The notes under the pieces: model-generated
Databases searched by the model: none
What the model saw: only the letters and a program-made list of their open reading frames with translations
What the model was told of the DNA's origin: nothing
In this document: positions 21,851 through 32,297 of the stretch, in pieces
How positions within the stretch are numbered: the stretch's first letter is position 1
Layout: each line of letters opens with the position of its first letter
Translations under genes and position numbers: made by a program
Assembly (NCBI GenBank): GCA_017979445.1
Contig: CM030719.1
Span: 25,535,996 to 25,599,995, forward strand
Source: Akebia trifoliata
Lineage: Eukaryota; Streptophyta; Magnoliopsida; Ranunculales; Lardizabalaceae
Length of the DNA stretch: 64,000 bases
Reading direction: 5' to 3'

Positions 21851-24800
21851 AAGCAATGGCGAAATGAAGGATAGCCCAAAGATGCATTTTTATAGAAGAG
21901 AAGATATTTAAACTCTCTAAAAGCGCAAAAAAAGATAAAGGAAGAACCCAATCCACCTGGAAATGAGATAAAAAGAACATCCAAATAACACGAGAGAAAG
22001 AACAATGAATAAGAATGTAGTTGACAGACTCCCCGTCCCTCGAACAAAGATAGCAAAAATTTGGGGTGATCCACCCCCGACAGATCAAATTATCTAAGGT
22101 GATGATTCTACCCAAAGAGGCAAGCCATAAAAAGAAATACACCTTAGAAGGAACAAGAGCGGACCAAATGATAGATGGAGGAAAGAAACCTGACTCAACG
22201 GAAGCAAGCAATAATAGAAAGACTTGACAGAGAACTTCTTATCCTTAGCCTTGAACCATTCCCTTCTGTCCTGCTCGTTCTCTCTGAATTGGATCGAATT
22301 AAGGAGATCTAGAAGAGATGTAACCTCCGTCAATTCCCAATCATTAAAATTCCTCATAAATCCCAGATCCCAAGAATCCGTGTTTTCGTCCCAAATCAGA
22401 CACTGTCTTACTGAGTTATTTTTTTTTCAAAGAACAAGCATACAAGGATGGGAATTGAGTAGACAGAGACGAAGTTCCGCACCAAAGATCCTCCTAAAAT
22501 CTAACCTTGTCCCCCAACCCAACCTTGAATCTAATCTCCTTATCAAACTTATCAACACTCTTCAATATACCTCTCCACACACAACACCCGTAAGTTCCTC
22601 TAGCCTCATCACTATACCAACCAAACCTCTTCTCTCCATATTTAGTCTGAACCACCCTCATCCACAAGTTGTCTCTTTCTTCCCCGAATCTCCAAAGCCA
22701 CTTGCCTAGGAGAACTTTATTAGTTAGTCTTAGCCCTCTAATCCCCAAGCCTCCATTCTTCTTTGGAGTGCACACCATCTTCCAATTCATCAAATGATAC
22801 TTTCTACCACCATTATTATCATTTCACAGAAAATTCTTCATGAGTTTTTCAATCTTAACTTTCACCGATTTAGGCAACGAAAATAGGGATAAGAAGTAAA
22901 TTGGCATACTCGTTAGAGTACTTTAATCAACATAACCTTACCCCCTTTGGAGAGATATTTTGTCTTCCAAGTACTCAATTTCTTTTCCATTTTCTCGATA
23001 ACTCCCTCCCAAATGTTTTTACTACAATACGACGCCCCTAAAGGTAAACCTAAATAGGAAGAAGGGAATGTATCACTACTACACCCCAAAGTAGCTGCTA
23101 AAACTAGAAGGTTCGGCACCTCACCAACCCCAAACAATTTGTTTTTCTGTAGATTGACATGTAAACCTAAAATTACTTCAAAACAAGATAATAAAATCCG
23201 AAGAGCTCTCACTTGTTTTCTAGAAGGATCTAAGAACACTGTGGTGTTATTTACGAATTGTAAGTGCTAAATCAATGGGCCCTCAATGTTCACTCTAAAG
23301 CCAGATAACCTCCCTATCTCAACCCCCCTCTTGAACAGTTTTCCCAAGGCCTTTGTCACTATAAGAAATAAAAATGGGGATAATGGATCGCCCTGTCTCA
23401 ATCCCCTGAAACTCCTAAAATACCCTGCCAGACGACCATTGACTAAGATAGAAAAAAAAATCGAAGTTACACACTTCATAACCCACCCAATCCACTTAGA
23501 ACCAAAACCTATTCCACCCAACATATACTCCAAAAAATCTCAACTCACATGATCATAAGCTTTTTGCATATCGATTTTTCTTATTAGCCCCACCTTCTTA
23601 TCTTTAATCCTAGAATCTAGACATTCATTAGCCATTAACACACCATCCAGGATTTGTCTTCCCCTAAGGAATGCACCTTGTTTAAGGCCAATTAATTTCT
23701 TCAAAACTTCTTTCAATCTGTTTGCCAACACCTTGGAGATTATCTTGTACACCGATCCCACTAAACTTATAGGCTTGAAATCACTCAAGTCAACCGCCTT
23801 CACTTTTTTGGGAATCAAAACCACAAAGGTACTATTAAGGGTATAATCCAAACAATCTTTTTCCTATAACTCCCAAACCACCTTCATGAAATCTTCGGCT
23901 ATAATTTTCCAACAATGTTTGAAGAATTCCATTGTAAAACCATCTGGCCCCGGTGTTTTGTTCCCACCCATGGAAGCAACAACTAATCTCAATTCATCTT
24001 CCCCAATCTACCTTTCCAACCACACCTTTTCTTCATGAGTTAACATATTGAAGTCGAGATTGTCAGGACAAGGTCTCCTATCCTCTCTTTCCCTATAAAG
24101 CTCTTTGTAATAATCCACTATACCCTCTCTAATATCCTCTTCCCCTTCCACTATACTCCCATTGATCGTCAAGTTGGCAATTTGATTATTTTTTCTATGA
24201 TAATTGGCCACCTTATGAAAAAACTTAGTGTTATTATCACCCTCTTTAAGCCACTTGATCCTAGATTTTTGTCGTCAACTTATCTCTTCCATCAAAGTCA
24301 CTCTTTGGAATTCTAACTTAAGCTCAGTTCTTTTCACTCTTTCATCTATTTGTAGCTCCCCCACTTCCTCCTTAGAATCTAGGACATCAATTTCCTTGAG
24401 GAGCTCCCCCTTTCTCAATTCTACCCTCCCCACTTCCATCTTGTTCCACCCTTTCAATTTCTCTTTTAGATATTTGAGCTTGTTTTTGAAAACCACACCT
24501 GGGTACCCCACCGTTGGACACTCACTCCACCAATCTTTGACAAGATTTGCAAAATTTGGGTGAATAAGCCACATGTTCTCAAAACGGAAAGGGATCGGAC
24601 TAGTTTGACATTGTCCGGCCTCAATAACGATAGGAGTGTGATTTGAAACTAAACTGGGGGCTGCCGTGTGTACCACATTTTGAAACTTCTCCTCCCAATC
24701 CCCATTCACCAAAAATCTATCTAATCTGGACATCCTAGGGTCAACTTGATTATTGGACCAAGTAAACCTTTTACCGAGTAAGGGTAAATCCATTAAGGCA

Positions 24801-25315
24801 AATCTATTTACAAAAGCATTGAAGTCCCTCATCCCCTTTGTGATTCTCTGCCCCCCATTCTTCTCATTGGTGAATTTGATGACATTGAAGTCCCCACCCA
24901 AAACCCGAGGCTTATCCCAATAACCCACGATATCCTCTAATTCTTTCCAAAATTGTTGTCTCTCCCTACTAATTGTGGGACCATAAACCCCTGAGAAATC
25001 CCATTGAAAATCATCATTCACGTACTTACAGAGGATATAAATGGAAAAAGCCCCAACTAAGTTGTCGATCACTTGAATCAAGTCCTTATTCCACATCAAA
25101 ATAATGCCACATGCACTCCCAAGAGCTGGAAGAGCAACCCAACCAATATTCCCCCTCCAAAGATCCTTAATCACCTTGCCCTCACAAACCGAAAGCTTCG
25201 ACTCTTGAAAAGTGACTAAGATATGCCTTTTTGATTTGATGAACGCTTTCACTGCCGCCCTTTTCATTCTATCCCCCAAACCTCTCACATTCCAAGACAA
25301 AATCTTGATCGACAT
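21783..25315 (-). pseudogene. LINE ORF2: endonuclease, reverse transcriptase, zf-RVT (inverted, broken)
   Basis: Starts ATG at 25315 (MSIKILSWNVRGLG). The AP-type endonuclease (25315-24275) keeps QESK, GGDFNV and RLDRFLV, but the usual SDH site reads SNHTP. The RT follows in pieces (23851-22913): [37 protein letters not shown] and LGLPLGA are readable, while the catalytic FADD box reads FVNN (23246-23257). The zf-RVT region (22357-21783) contains KVYFFLWLASLGRI, CYLCSRDGESVNYILIHC and LWAILHFAIAWGL, then stops abruptly where W-x-E-R-N would be expected. Several stops and frameshifts make it inactive. Confidence 0.9.
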
Positions 25316-25363
25316 AGAAACCTAAATAAAAACCCAGACCTAAACCACAAACCACCTATACAA

Positions 25364-25640
25364 TTATTCCACTTCATTGGCCAATCTTGGCCTAGAAAGC
25401 CTCTTCACTGATTCCATAGGAGCCACCACAACAACCTCATTCGATTGACCATCCCTGAAAGTTTGAATTTCCTGACTATCTGAAACAGCTAGACCCAACT
25501 CCTCAACACCTACTCCACTTTCCCTGCTTAACTCATGCAACTTTGCCTCAAGAAGGGTTCTATCCTTCGAATCTCCTATAACTACTCTTAATATAAGCGA
25601 ACAATCTGGAGAGAGCGCAACAACAGGGTGTTCCATAGCA
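25364..25640 (-). pseudogene. End of LINE ORF1, inside the inverted segment
   Basis: A 90-codon minus-strand frame ends 48 bp before the ORF2 start, the usual position of the ORF1 end in plant L1 elements. It has no recognisable domain. Its presence on the minus strand, while the rest of ORF1 is on the plus strand, is what an inversion with a breakpoint inside ORF1 would produce. Confidence 0.5.
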
Positions 25641-25917
25641 AGGAGAGCTCATCTCACATAGTAATTTTAGAGATTTTGGGGTTTCTTTTCTTTTAGTCAA
25701 AGTTGAATAAAGACTTTGAGGGAGTGTGCTTCTAAGATTTTGTATTTTATTGGAAAATCGTTTGTGACTCGTAGCATCCCGTCAGGCTTGTATTTTTTCC
25801 TTTCTTTCTTTCTTTCCTTGTTGTTCTTTCTTGTCTTGTTGTTTGTGGGCTATCTCAGCCTCCTCTTCTCCTTTTCTTCATTAATAAAATTTATATTTAT
25901 CAAAAAAAATAATAATA
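25641..25917 (+). other. LINE 3' end and A-rich tail
   Basis: A pyrimidine-rich 3' region leads to TTCATTAATAAAATTTAT, then ATCAAAAAAAATAATAATA, the tail type of plant LINEs, in plus orientation. Its first part may carry the last codons of ORF2 in plus orientation, but the frame is too worn to be sure. Confidence 0.65.
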
Positions 25918-25933
25918 ATAAAGAAGAATAAGA

Positions 25934-27156
25934 GAGAAGTTATTTAATATAGTCTTGATAGTTAGTTAAGGTTAAAAATCATGAAATATATATATATATA
26001 TATGTACTAATAATAGAATATATGAAAGGCCCCTTGTAAGTCTCATTAAAAGTAATACATGGGTGCTTCTAGTAACAATTCTGATTATTCCATAAAATAA
26101 AATAAAAATTAAAAAAATATATATCAAATGCATGCATTTATACGAGATAGATTTCTAAAAGTAAATGTTAAAATCTTATTGTTAATGGATAAAAATTTAT
26201 AAAAGAAACTTATTCACTAAATAAAATAAATTGAAAAGTTATTAAATTAACTTGTGCATGTATTCACACATGCATGAAGTGTTTTTTATTAAATATAATT
26301 GGTTGTAATATTTATTATAAGTACAAAAACCTCATTTATGCATCCATGCAAATCCTTTATTAAACTAATCGTTTCAAATTATAGCATGCAAGCATGTAGC
26401 TGACTCTCTCCCATTAATGAAATCACATTTTTCATGTGCATGTAAGAGATTTCTTTTATTAAATAATATTAGTTTCTAAATTTATATTTATAAAAAGAGA
26501 ATTTATTCTCAATCTCAATCTAGTATAAATAGGGGACTTACCTATTCAGAAAAGAAAAAAAAAAAAACCTCAAGCAATAATAACTCATTCTCTATAATTT
26601 CTTAGTTTTTTTTTTTTTTTTAATGTTTTAATTGTTGAGTACACCCATAAGTGTTCGGTGAACTAAAATTTGGGATATCTGTGGTAAAGATCCAAGAATC
26701 CAGAATTGCGAAAACGATTGCGGTTTTTGTACCTCTCTTTATCAGATTCAGATTTGATTATCAACAGAGATAATTGCAAGGTATGATTTATTAATTTATT
26801 TATTTTTATTTTATACTCACCTATATTATATAGATTGAGAATCTTCAACTCGATCCGCGAAACATGTAGTTTCACCTACATCTACATGTCTCCAATTCCA
26901 TGGACGTGCCCATCTATGTGTCTATGCACTTGCCCATGCCCCTACATGGTGATGCACTTGCCCACAGCCATGCCAATGCCCTTGCCCAAGGTAAATGTAC
27001 TATTGTAATGAATCACATTAATATAAAGAGAATAATGATTTTCTGACTCCCCACGTGGCATATTCAAAATACTCTCCTAACATGACGTGTGCTAGAACCA
27101 TAAATCTTTACTACTTGGGATACACAACTGCACATATTTATGGGGATGTGCATGGG
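25934..27156. other. No gene; possible solo LTR remnant
   Basis: AT-rich. At 26520-26780 a TATA box (AGTATAAATAGGGG), a short leader and the block AGTGTTCGGTGAACTAAAAT resemble the R-U5 part of a copia LTR. No partner LTR or internal region was found. GCCCATG-rich repeats lie at 26880-27000. Confidence 0.4.
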
Positions 27157-27377
27157 TGTTAATATTTATTATTATTTTAACAAAATAAATATTTATTAGA
27201 TTAAATAAAAATAATAGGTTTATTTGTTTATAAAAGTTTTTGGGTTAAATTGGATTTTTTTTATAAGTTGAAGGGTATTTCTATATTTTGAGAGAGAGTG
27301 CGGAACTTAGGATTTTATCTCCTAAAATAGAATAATCCCACATTGAAAAAATAGAATACTCTCCTTGAGGTTATATG
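27157..27377 (+). repeat. 5' LTR of the second copia element (3' end lost)
   Basis: Collinear with 29123-29357, with scattered substitutions and small indels. Similarity stops at GGTTATATG, where the internal deletion begins. Confidence 0.8.
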
Positions 27378-27439
27378 TAATTTAGCCAAATTTAAAATAT
27401 AAAATTTATAAAGAATAAGTAGAAAAGCATTTAAGTTCG

Positions 27440-28640
27440 AAAATTAAAACTTTGAAATTTGATAGAGGAGGCGAATATATTGGGAATGTAGTCGATGACT
27501 TATGTAAGTATGTCTTGATAGTACATATTTCACTGTCCCTTACTCCCATCAAATCAATGGAACTGGTGAAAGAAAAAAATAGAACATTAACTGAAATAGT
27601 AAATATAATGATTTTAAATTATGGTTTAAATATGAGTTTTTGGAGTGAAATCCTCTTAACTACCAGTCATGTTTTAAATAGAGTTCCATTTAAGAATTCT
27701 AATACTTTTCCTTATAAACTTTGGAAAAATAATTAAGAAGTCAAATTTGAAATATTTCAAAGTGTGAGGGTGTCGTGCTCTTGTTAGACTCCTTGATCCT
27801 AAAAGACCTAAGTTAGAAATTGTGTTATTGAACGTATGTTTATAGGTTATTCTTTAAATAGTAAAACCTATAGGTTTTTAGTTACTGAAATTAATGGTGT
27901 AATTAGTCAAAATAGTATAATTGGATCTAAAGATGCAGAATTTTATGAAAATTATTTTTTAAGAATTCCTAAGATAAATGAAAATTCTAAAAATTCATCT
28001 AAAAGAAAATTGATAATAAATTCTGAAAATGTAGATGAATGTGAAATTAAAAGGAGTGAAAGAATTTTGGATCTAATTTTTATATGTATATAATAGAATG
28101 ATCTAGATCAAAACAAATCAAAGAAACTATGATTGTTATTAATGTTGAAAATGATCCTCTATTTTTTTTTTCAGAAGCTATGAAATCTTAAGATGTTGCA
28201 TTTTGAAAAGAAGTAATAAATGACGAAATAAAATCAATAATATATAATAATACTTATAAATTAGTTGACCTACCCGAGGGATCTAAACCCATAAGATGTA
28301 AATAGATTTTCAAAAGAAAATTAAGAACTGATGGCATAGTAAATAAGCTTAAGGCTAGATTAGTGGCTAAAGGATTTTGTCAAAGAGAATGAATTGATTT
28401 TTTTCGATACCTATGCTCTAGTAGGTAGAATTTTAACTATTCGTATTTTAATTTCTCTTACTTCAATTTATAAATTAGAAATTCATCAAATGGATATTAA
28501 AACTGCATTTTAAGTTTACATGGATCAACCTGAGGGTTTTATCATCCCTAGTCAAGAACACAAAGTATGTAAATTAGTTAAAAATCCAACTTAAGATTTG
28601 TACTCCAAATTTTTAAGTTCAATGGAAAAGTATGGTACTA
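27440..28640 (+). pseudogene. Copia integrase and RT fragments
   Basis: The reading opens KFDRGGEYIGN, the region around the third integrase acidic residue, and continues through ILLTTSHVLNRVPFKNSNTFPYKLW and FIGYSLNSKTYRF. An RT start follows near 28190-28390 (KLVDLPEGSKPI, KLKARLVAKGF) with stops inside. The sequence decays and jumps to non-coding 3' sequence near 28600. Confidence 0.8.
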
Positions 28641-29122
28641 ACATGATAGTTGAAGCACTTAAATTTTACAAGTGCCCATCCTAAACAGATGTAAAGTGCT
28701 TAAGAATTGTAATGAAAATGTGAGGATGAGTCATTACTCTTAATGAAGTCTATAACATTGTATGTTAATGTATTTAGTTACAAAAACACAATTGATAGAC
28801 TAACCTATATGAATGTGGACGTGTGGTCGCTTCCTATGAGATCATGGTTTCTCTCAAAAACATTCATGAAAACTAGGGTATAAGCACAAGGCCATAATAA
28901 TGCTAGCTTTAAAAGATAACTCAATCTGTTGGGAATGTGCATGTGGTATTTATCCGGCCTTGTCACGTAGGGTCCTCAACTCAAGACTATGGTCTATGTG
29001 CACCTGAAAAGACTTTGATAGATATTTACTAATTGAAGGTTCAAACCCATAAGGTACCTTTCATGGTATGTATATATTCTCGGTACCAAAAATTTTATTT
29101 TATTTTTAATCTAGTGGGAGAT

Positions 29123-29367
29123 TGTTAATATTTATTATTATTTTAACAAAATAAATATTTATTATATTCAATAATAATAAAAAATAATAGGTTTATTTGT
29201 TTATAAAAGTTTTTAGGTTAGATTGGATTTTTTTTTGTAAGTTGAAAAGTATTTCTATATTTTCTATTTTAAAGAGATTGTGGAACTTAGGATTTTATCT
29301 CTTAAAATAGAATAGTCCCACATTAGAAAAATAGAATATTCTCCTTAAGGTTATATGAGATATCTCA
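29123..29367 (+). repeat. 3' LTR of the second copia element
   Basis: Begins TGTTAATATTTATTATTATT right after the polypurine tract. Its end is placed at GAGATATCTCA but is uncertain because the 5' partner is truncated. Confidence 0.7.
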
Positions 29368-32297
29368 AATAATTAATTTAGTTATCTATTTTAGAGGTTA
29401 CACTTCATTGCTAAGTGACAGTTCACCGTCACGTTCACACACGTGTGTCATGCAAAATACTGATTGGGTGTTTTAGAGGTTCACTTTGCATTTCGCACGT
29501 ACGCATCATCACGAGGAGCTTGGGGAGCATTATCTATTTGTTAGATCAAACACCGAGATTTGATCTCAACCGTTGGATGATCATAGTGGGTGTAGGACAT
29601 TGTTTGGTGTACTAGATGGGTTAAACCAACATCATGAAAGGTGGTCAAACAGGTTTGACCATGAAAATGTCTATTGGACCGTTAGTCAATGAAGTTTGAC
29701 CATGGTCCAAACAACTTGACAGTTACTCATTAGGGTTTGACCACTCTCCAATAGGTATTTTCTTAGTTCATGAAGAGTCACTACTCTTGAGAACCCCAAA
29801 AAAAGGTGTGCCTGCTCAACCTATGACTATAGATCAGATCTAGAGAGATTCAAGCCACCCAATCATAACTATTGAGACAAACAGTCATATGATGACTATT
29901 TGAAGAGTCACTTTATTTCTATAAAAAGAGAGATGTAGACATGGATTAATATACACAAATTTTTAGCCTTTCTCTAGAATACATAATTCTTAATTCCTTC
30001 TTCCTAGTTTAGTTTTTTGGTATTTATTCGATTGAGTTATCAAAGCAATTCTCCATCTTTGTAAGATAACGGGTTGTGATCAAAAGATTGAGCCCGTTGT
30101 ATCTTGGAAATGTCTCGTTGGAAACCATTTTGCAAACTTGAGTTTTACTTACATTGGGAGCGAATAATGTTTTAAAGAAAACAATCTCATGCCTAAAGTT
30201 CAATGTCTCTTGTTTTGTTTTATTTTATTGTTATTGTCAAATTCAAGAACTTGAATTTAAGTTCTTTTCCAACGAGATGTGTATCCCAGGTTATAAAATC
30301 TATAGTTCTATCACATGCCACGTTAGGAGAGTATTTTGAGTATGCTACGTGGGGGAGTCAGATTATTATGACTCATATAAACACAACAGGATCAAGTAAG
30401 GTGTTCCATTATTATAGCTAGAATAGGAATATTTTCTACATGGCATGTTTTGGTATGAGTTTAAAACATATTGGGCTACTAACCAGGCCGTTTTTTTTTT
30501 TTTACATTTGAACGTAGCCCAATGAGTTTAATCTCCAACCAAAAATGTGTCAACCGTGTGTTGTTATAGGAATGGGACACCACTCTGGATAATGAAAACA
30601 CCGCTACTTGATGCAACAAGGCAAGTACCATGTTTTAGATTGTATAACCCTTTTTTTACTCGCAACCAAGTGTTTCTTTTCTTGTAACGAGTATTTGTGA
30701 GTTTGAGGAGAGTAGGAATTGAAGTAGGAGCAGGGGTAATTTTGTCATTTTCCAAAATTTAATCCTAATGTACTTAGATTTTAAATCTCGCTCGAGACCG
30801 AGATGAATCATCTAATTTGTCTCGATATCGTCCATGAACGAGATGGATAGAAAGTCAAATGTATCGATTGAGATTTAAAATCACAATTCTTTTTTATTTT
30901 TACTTTTTATCATTGAACAAGATAACTCAAACGTATCAAAAAACTCGTCCGAGACGACTCAATCTCATTCATGGACGAGACGAGACACCAAAACAAGTTC
31001 TAAAACCATGGATATACTACACAGCAATGGTAAAATGCTAGATTGCCAAAACAAGTTCTATTCGATTTTAAATTGCAAAAATCCGGTCAAAAATTCAATA
31101 AATGGAAAATATGCGGCATATGCTTCATTCGTGTATCATCCGTCTCATTTCAAAAATTTAAAGATCAAAAATTCGATAATATTATAGTGATGTTATTAGT
31201 GATGGTGATGATGAAATTAGTGATGTTAATGGTGATGGTAAAGGTAATCGTAACAATGATGGTAGTGATAATGAGGGCATTGAAATTTTTATTCCATTGG
31301 TTTGTATGAAAAAAGACCAAAGTCAAGGGATAAATCATCAATTTGAAAAATTATGGTGTAATCTCAAATAAATGTACAGGATTCTGTCATTATTTTTTAA
31401 AAGATAAAAAGGACATTTATCATAAAAAAAAAGGTGAATTCCTCCAAAATTTTGAAACATAACGACTTCAAAGTTGACTTGTATTACACGTCATAACTTA
31501 CAATTTTACACTTTACAACATACAACGAGTTACGGTAGCATTTTTATTCCACCGAGTTTTATAAAAATTCCTGAAAAACATATTTTATATTTTTTTAAAT
31601 TTAAAATGCATAAATTATTCAGCATAGTTCGATAATGCGGAGAATAATACTTTCATTGAAAGAAAAATGAAAACTTCGTGAAATTTTCAAGAATTAAACT
31701 GGAGATTGCTAATAAAGTTCTAAATTCCCTTGATCTAAATCGTCGTGTTGATTTGAAAACTCGGCGAAAATATTATTTGAGTGATCCGAGTTGATTCGTG
31801 GTTTGTGAATGTCATTGACTCAACTCAAGTTTCCGAGTTTGAAAAAATTATTCTAACAACCACAATAATGTGATCCCCAGAGTTGAAAGTGAGAGGTCGT
31901 GAGTCTCCACTATCTGTTACAGTCTAATTTGCAGTTTTTAGTGGACCCACATCCAGTCTTTTATTACTCATACACGTGGAACCATTTCTAAAGTCCACGT
32001 ATCATATAAACTGATGTCGAAGATTATCTAACGGTTGTTAGCTACGGATTATGTCTACCTCAGATTGTCCATCTGGCCGCTCATAAGTGGTAATATCGAA
32101 ATTTACCGAAAGATCCAGGGGCATTTGTGTAGTTGTTTAAAGACTAATAAATTCTTTTGTGTCGAAAGTCGAAATCTAGTTTGCGTGTTTCGGTCTCCTT
32201 CGTTTCCTTCTCTGTTTTATTTTTAGGACTTTAGGACCGAATACTTGTGAGTTCAGGGTCGAAGAGAGACCGAAATTCGCTCCTCAAATCTGCAAAA
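29368..32297. other. No gene seen; upstream region of the lesion-inducer gene
   Basis: 29.9-30.4 kb has LTR-like features (a TATA-like ATAAAAAGAG, then a T-rich leader) without a partner. 31190-31275 is a degenerate GAT/GGT trinucleotide tract. The last 300 bp should contain the promoter and 5' UTR of the gene at 32298. Confidence 0.4.
31973..31978. promoter_or_regulatory. G-box upstream of the lesion-inducer gene
   Basis: CACGTG within ACACGTGGA, about 320 bp upstream of the start codon, followed by a TATA-like CATATAAA at 32003-32010. G-boxes bind bZIP and bHLH factors. Any function here is inferred from position only. Confidence 0.4.

Larger units (their letters stand above)
18901..25933 (+). 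mobile_element. L1-type LINE, full length, with inverted centre
   Basis: A 16-bp direct repeat, ATAAAGAAGAATAAGA, lies at 18901-18916 and 25918-25933. Between the copies are ORF1 on the plus strand, ORF2 on the minus strand, and an A-rich 3' tail on the plus strand. The enclosed 7.0 kb is a usual full length for a plant L1. The simplest reading is one insertion in plus orientation whose central segment (about 21.85 to 25.64 kb, end of ORF1 through most of ORF2) was later inverted. Simple twin priming would invert the 5' end instead. Coding is broken by stops and frameshifts. Confidence 0.85.
27157..29367 (+). mobile_element. Second Ty1/copia element, heavily deleted
   Basis: Two LTRs begin TGTTAATATTTATTATTATT at 27157 and 29123, and AGTGGGAGAT, a typical copia polypurine tract, precedes the second. 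Only 1.7 kb lies between them. The 5' LTR passes directly into the middle of integrase; PBS, gag, protease and the first half of integrase are missing. RT is also cut short. No target duplication was found. Confidence 0.85.

Noticed and set aside
22224..22709. 161-codon serine-rich plus-strand frame
   Set aside because: Shadow of the inverted LINE ORF2 zf-RVT region.
18901..25933. Two independent LINEs facing each other
   Set aside because: Only one target duplication and one tail exist, and the minus-strand part has no poly-T end. A single inverted element is simpler.
31043..31309. Frame with a MVMVMVK-like stretch
   Set aside because: Translation of a degenerate GAT/GGT repeat.
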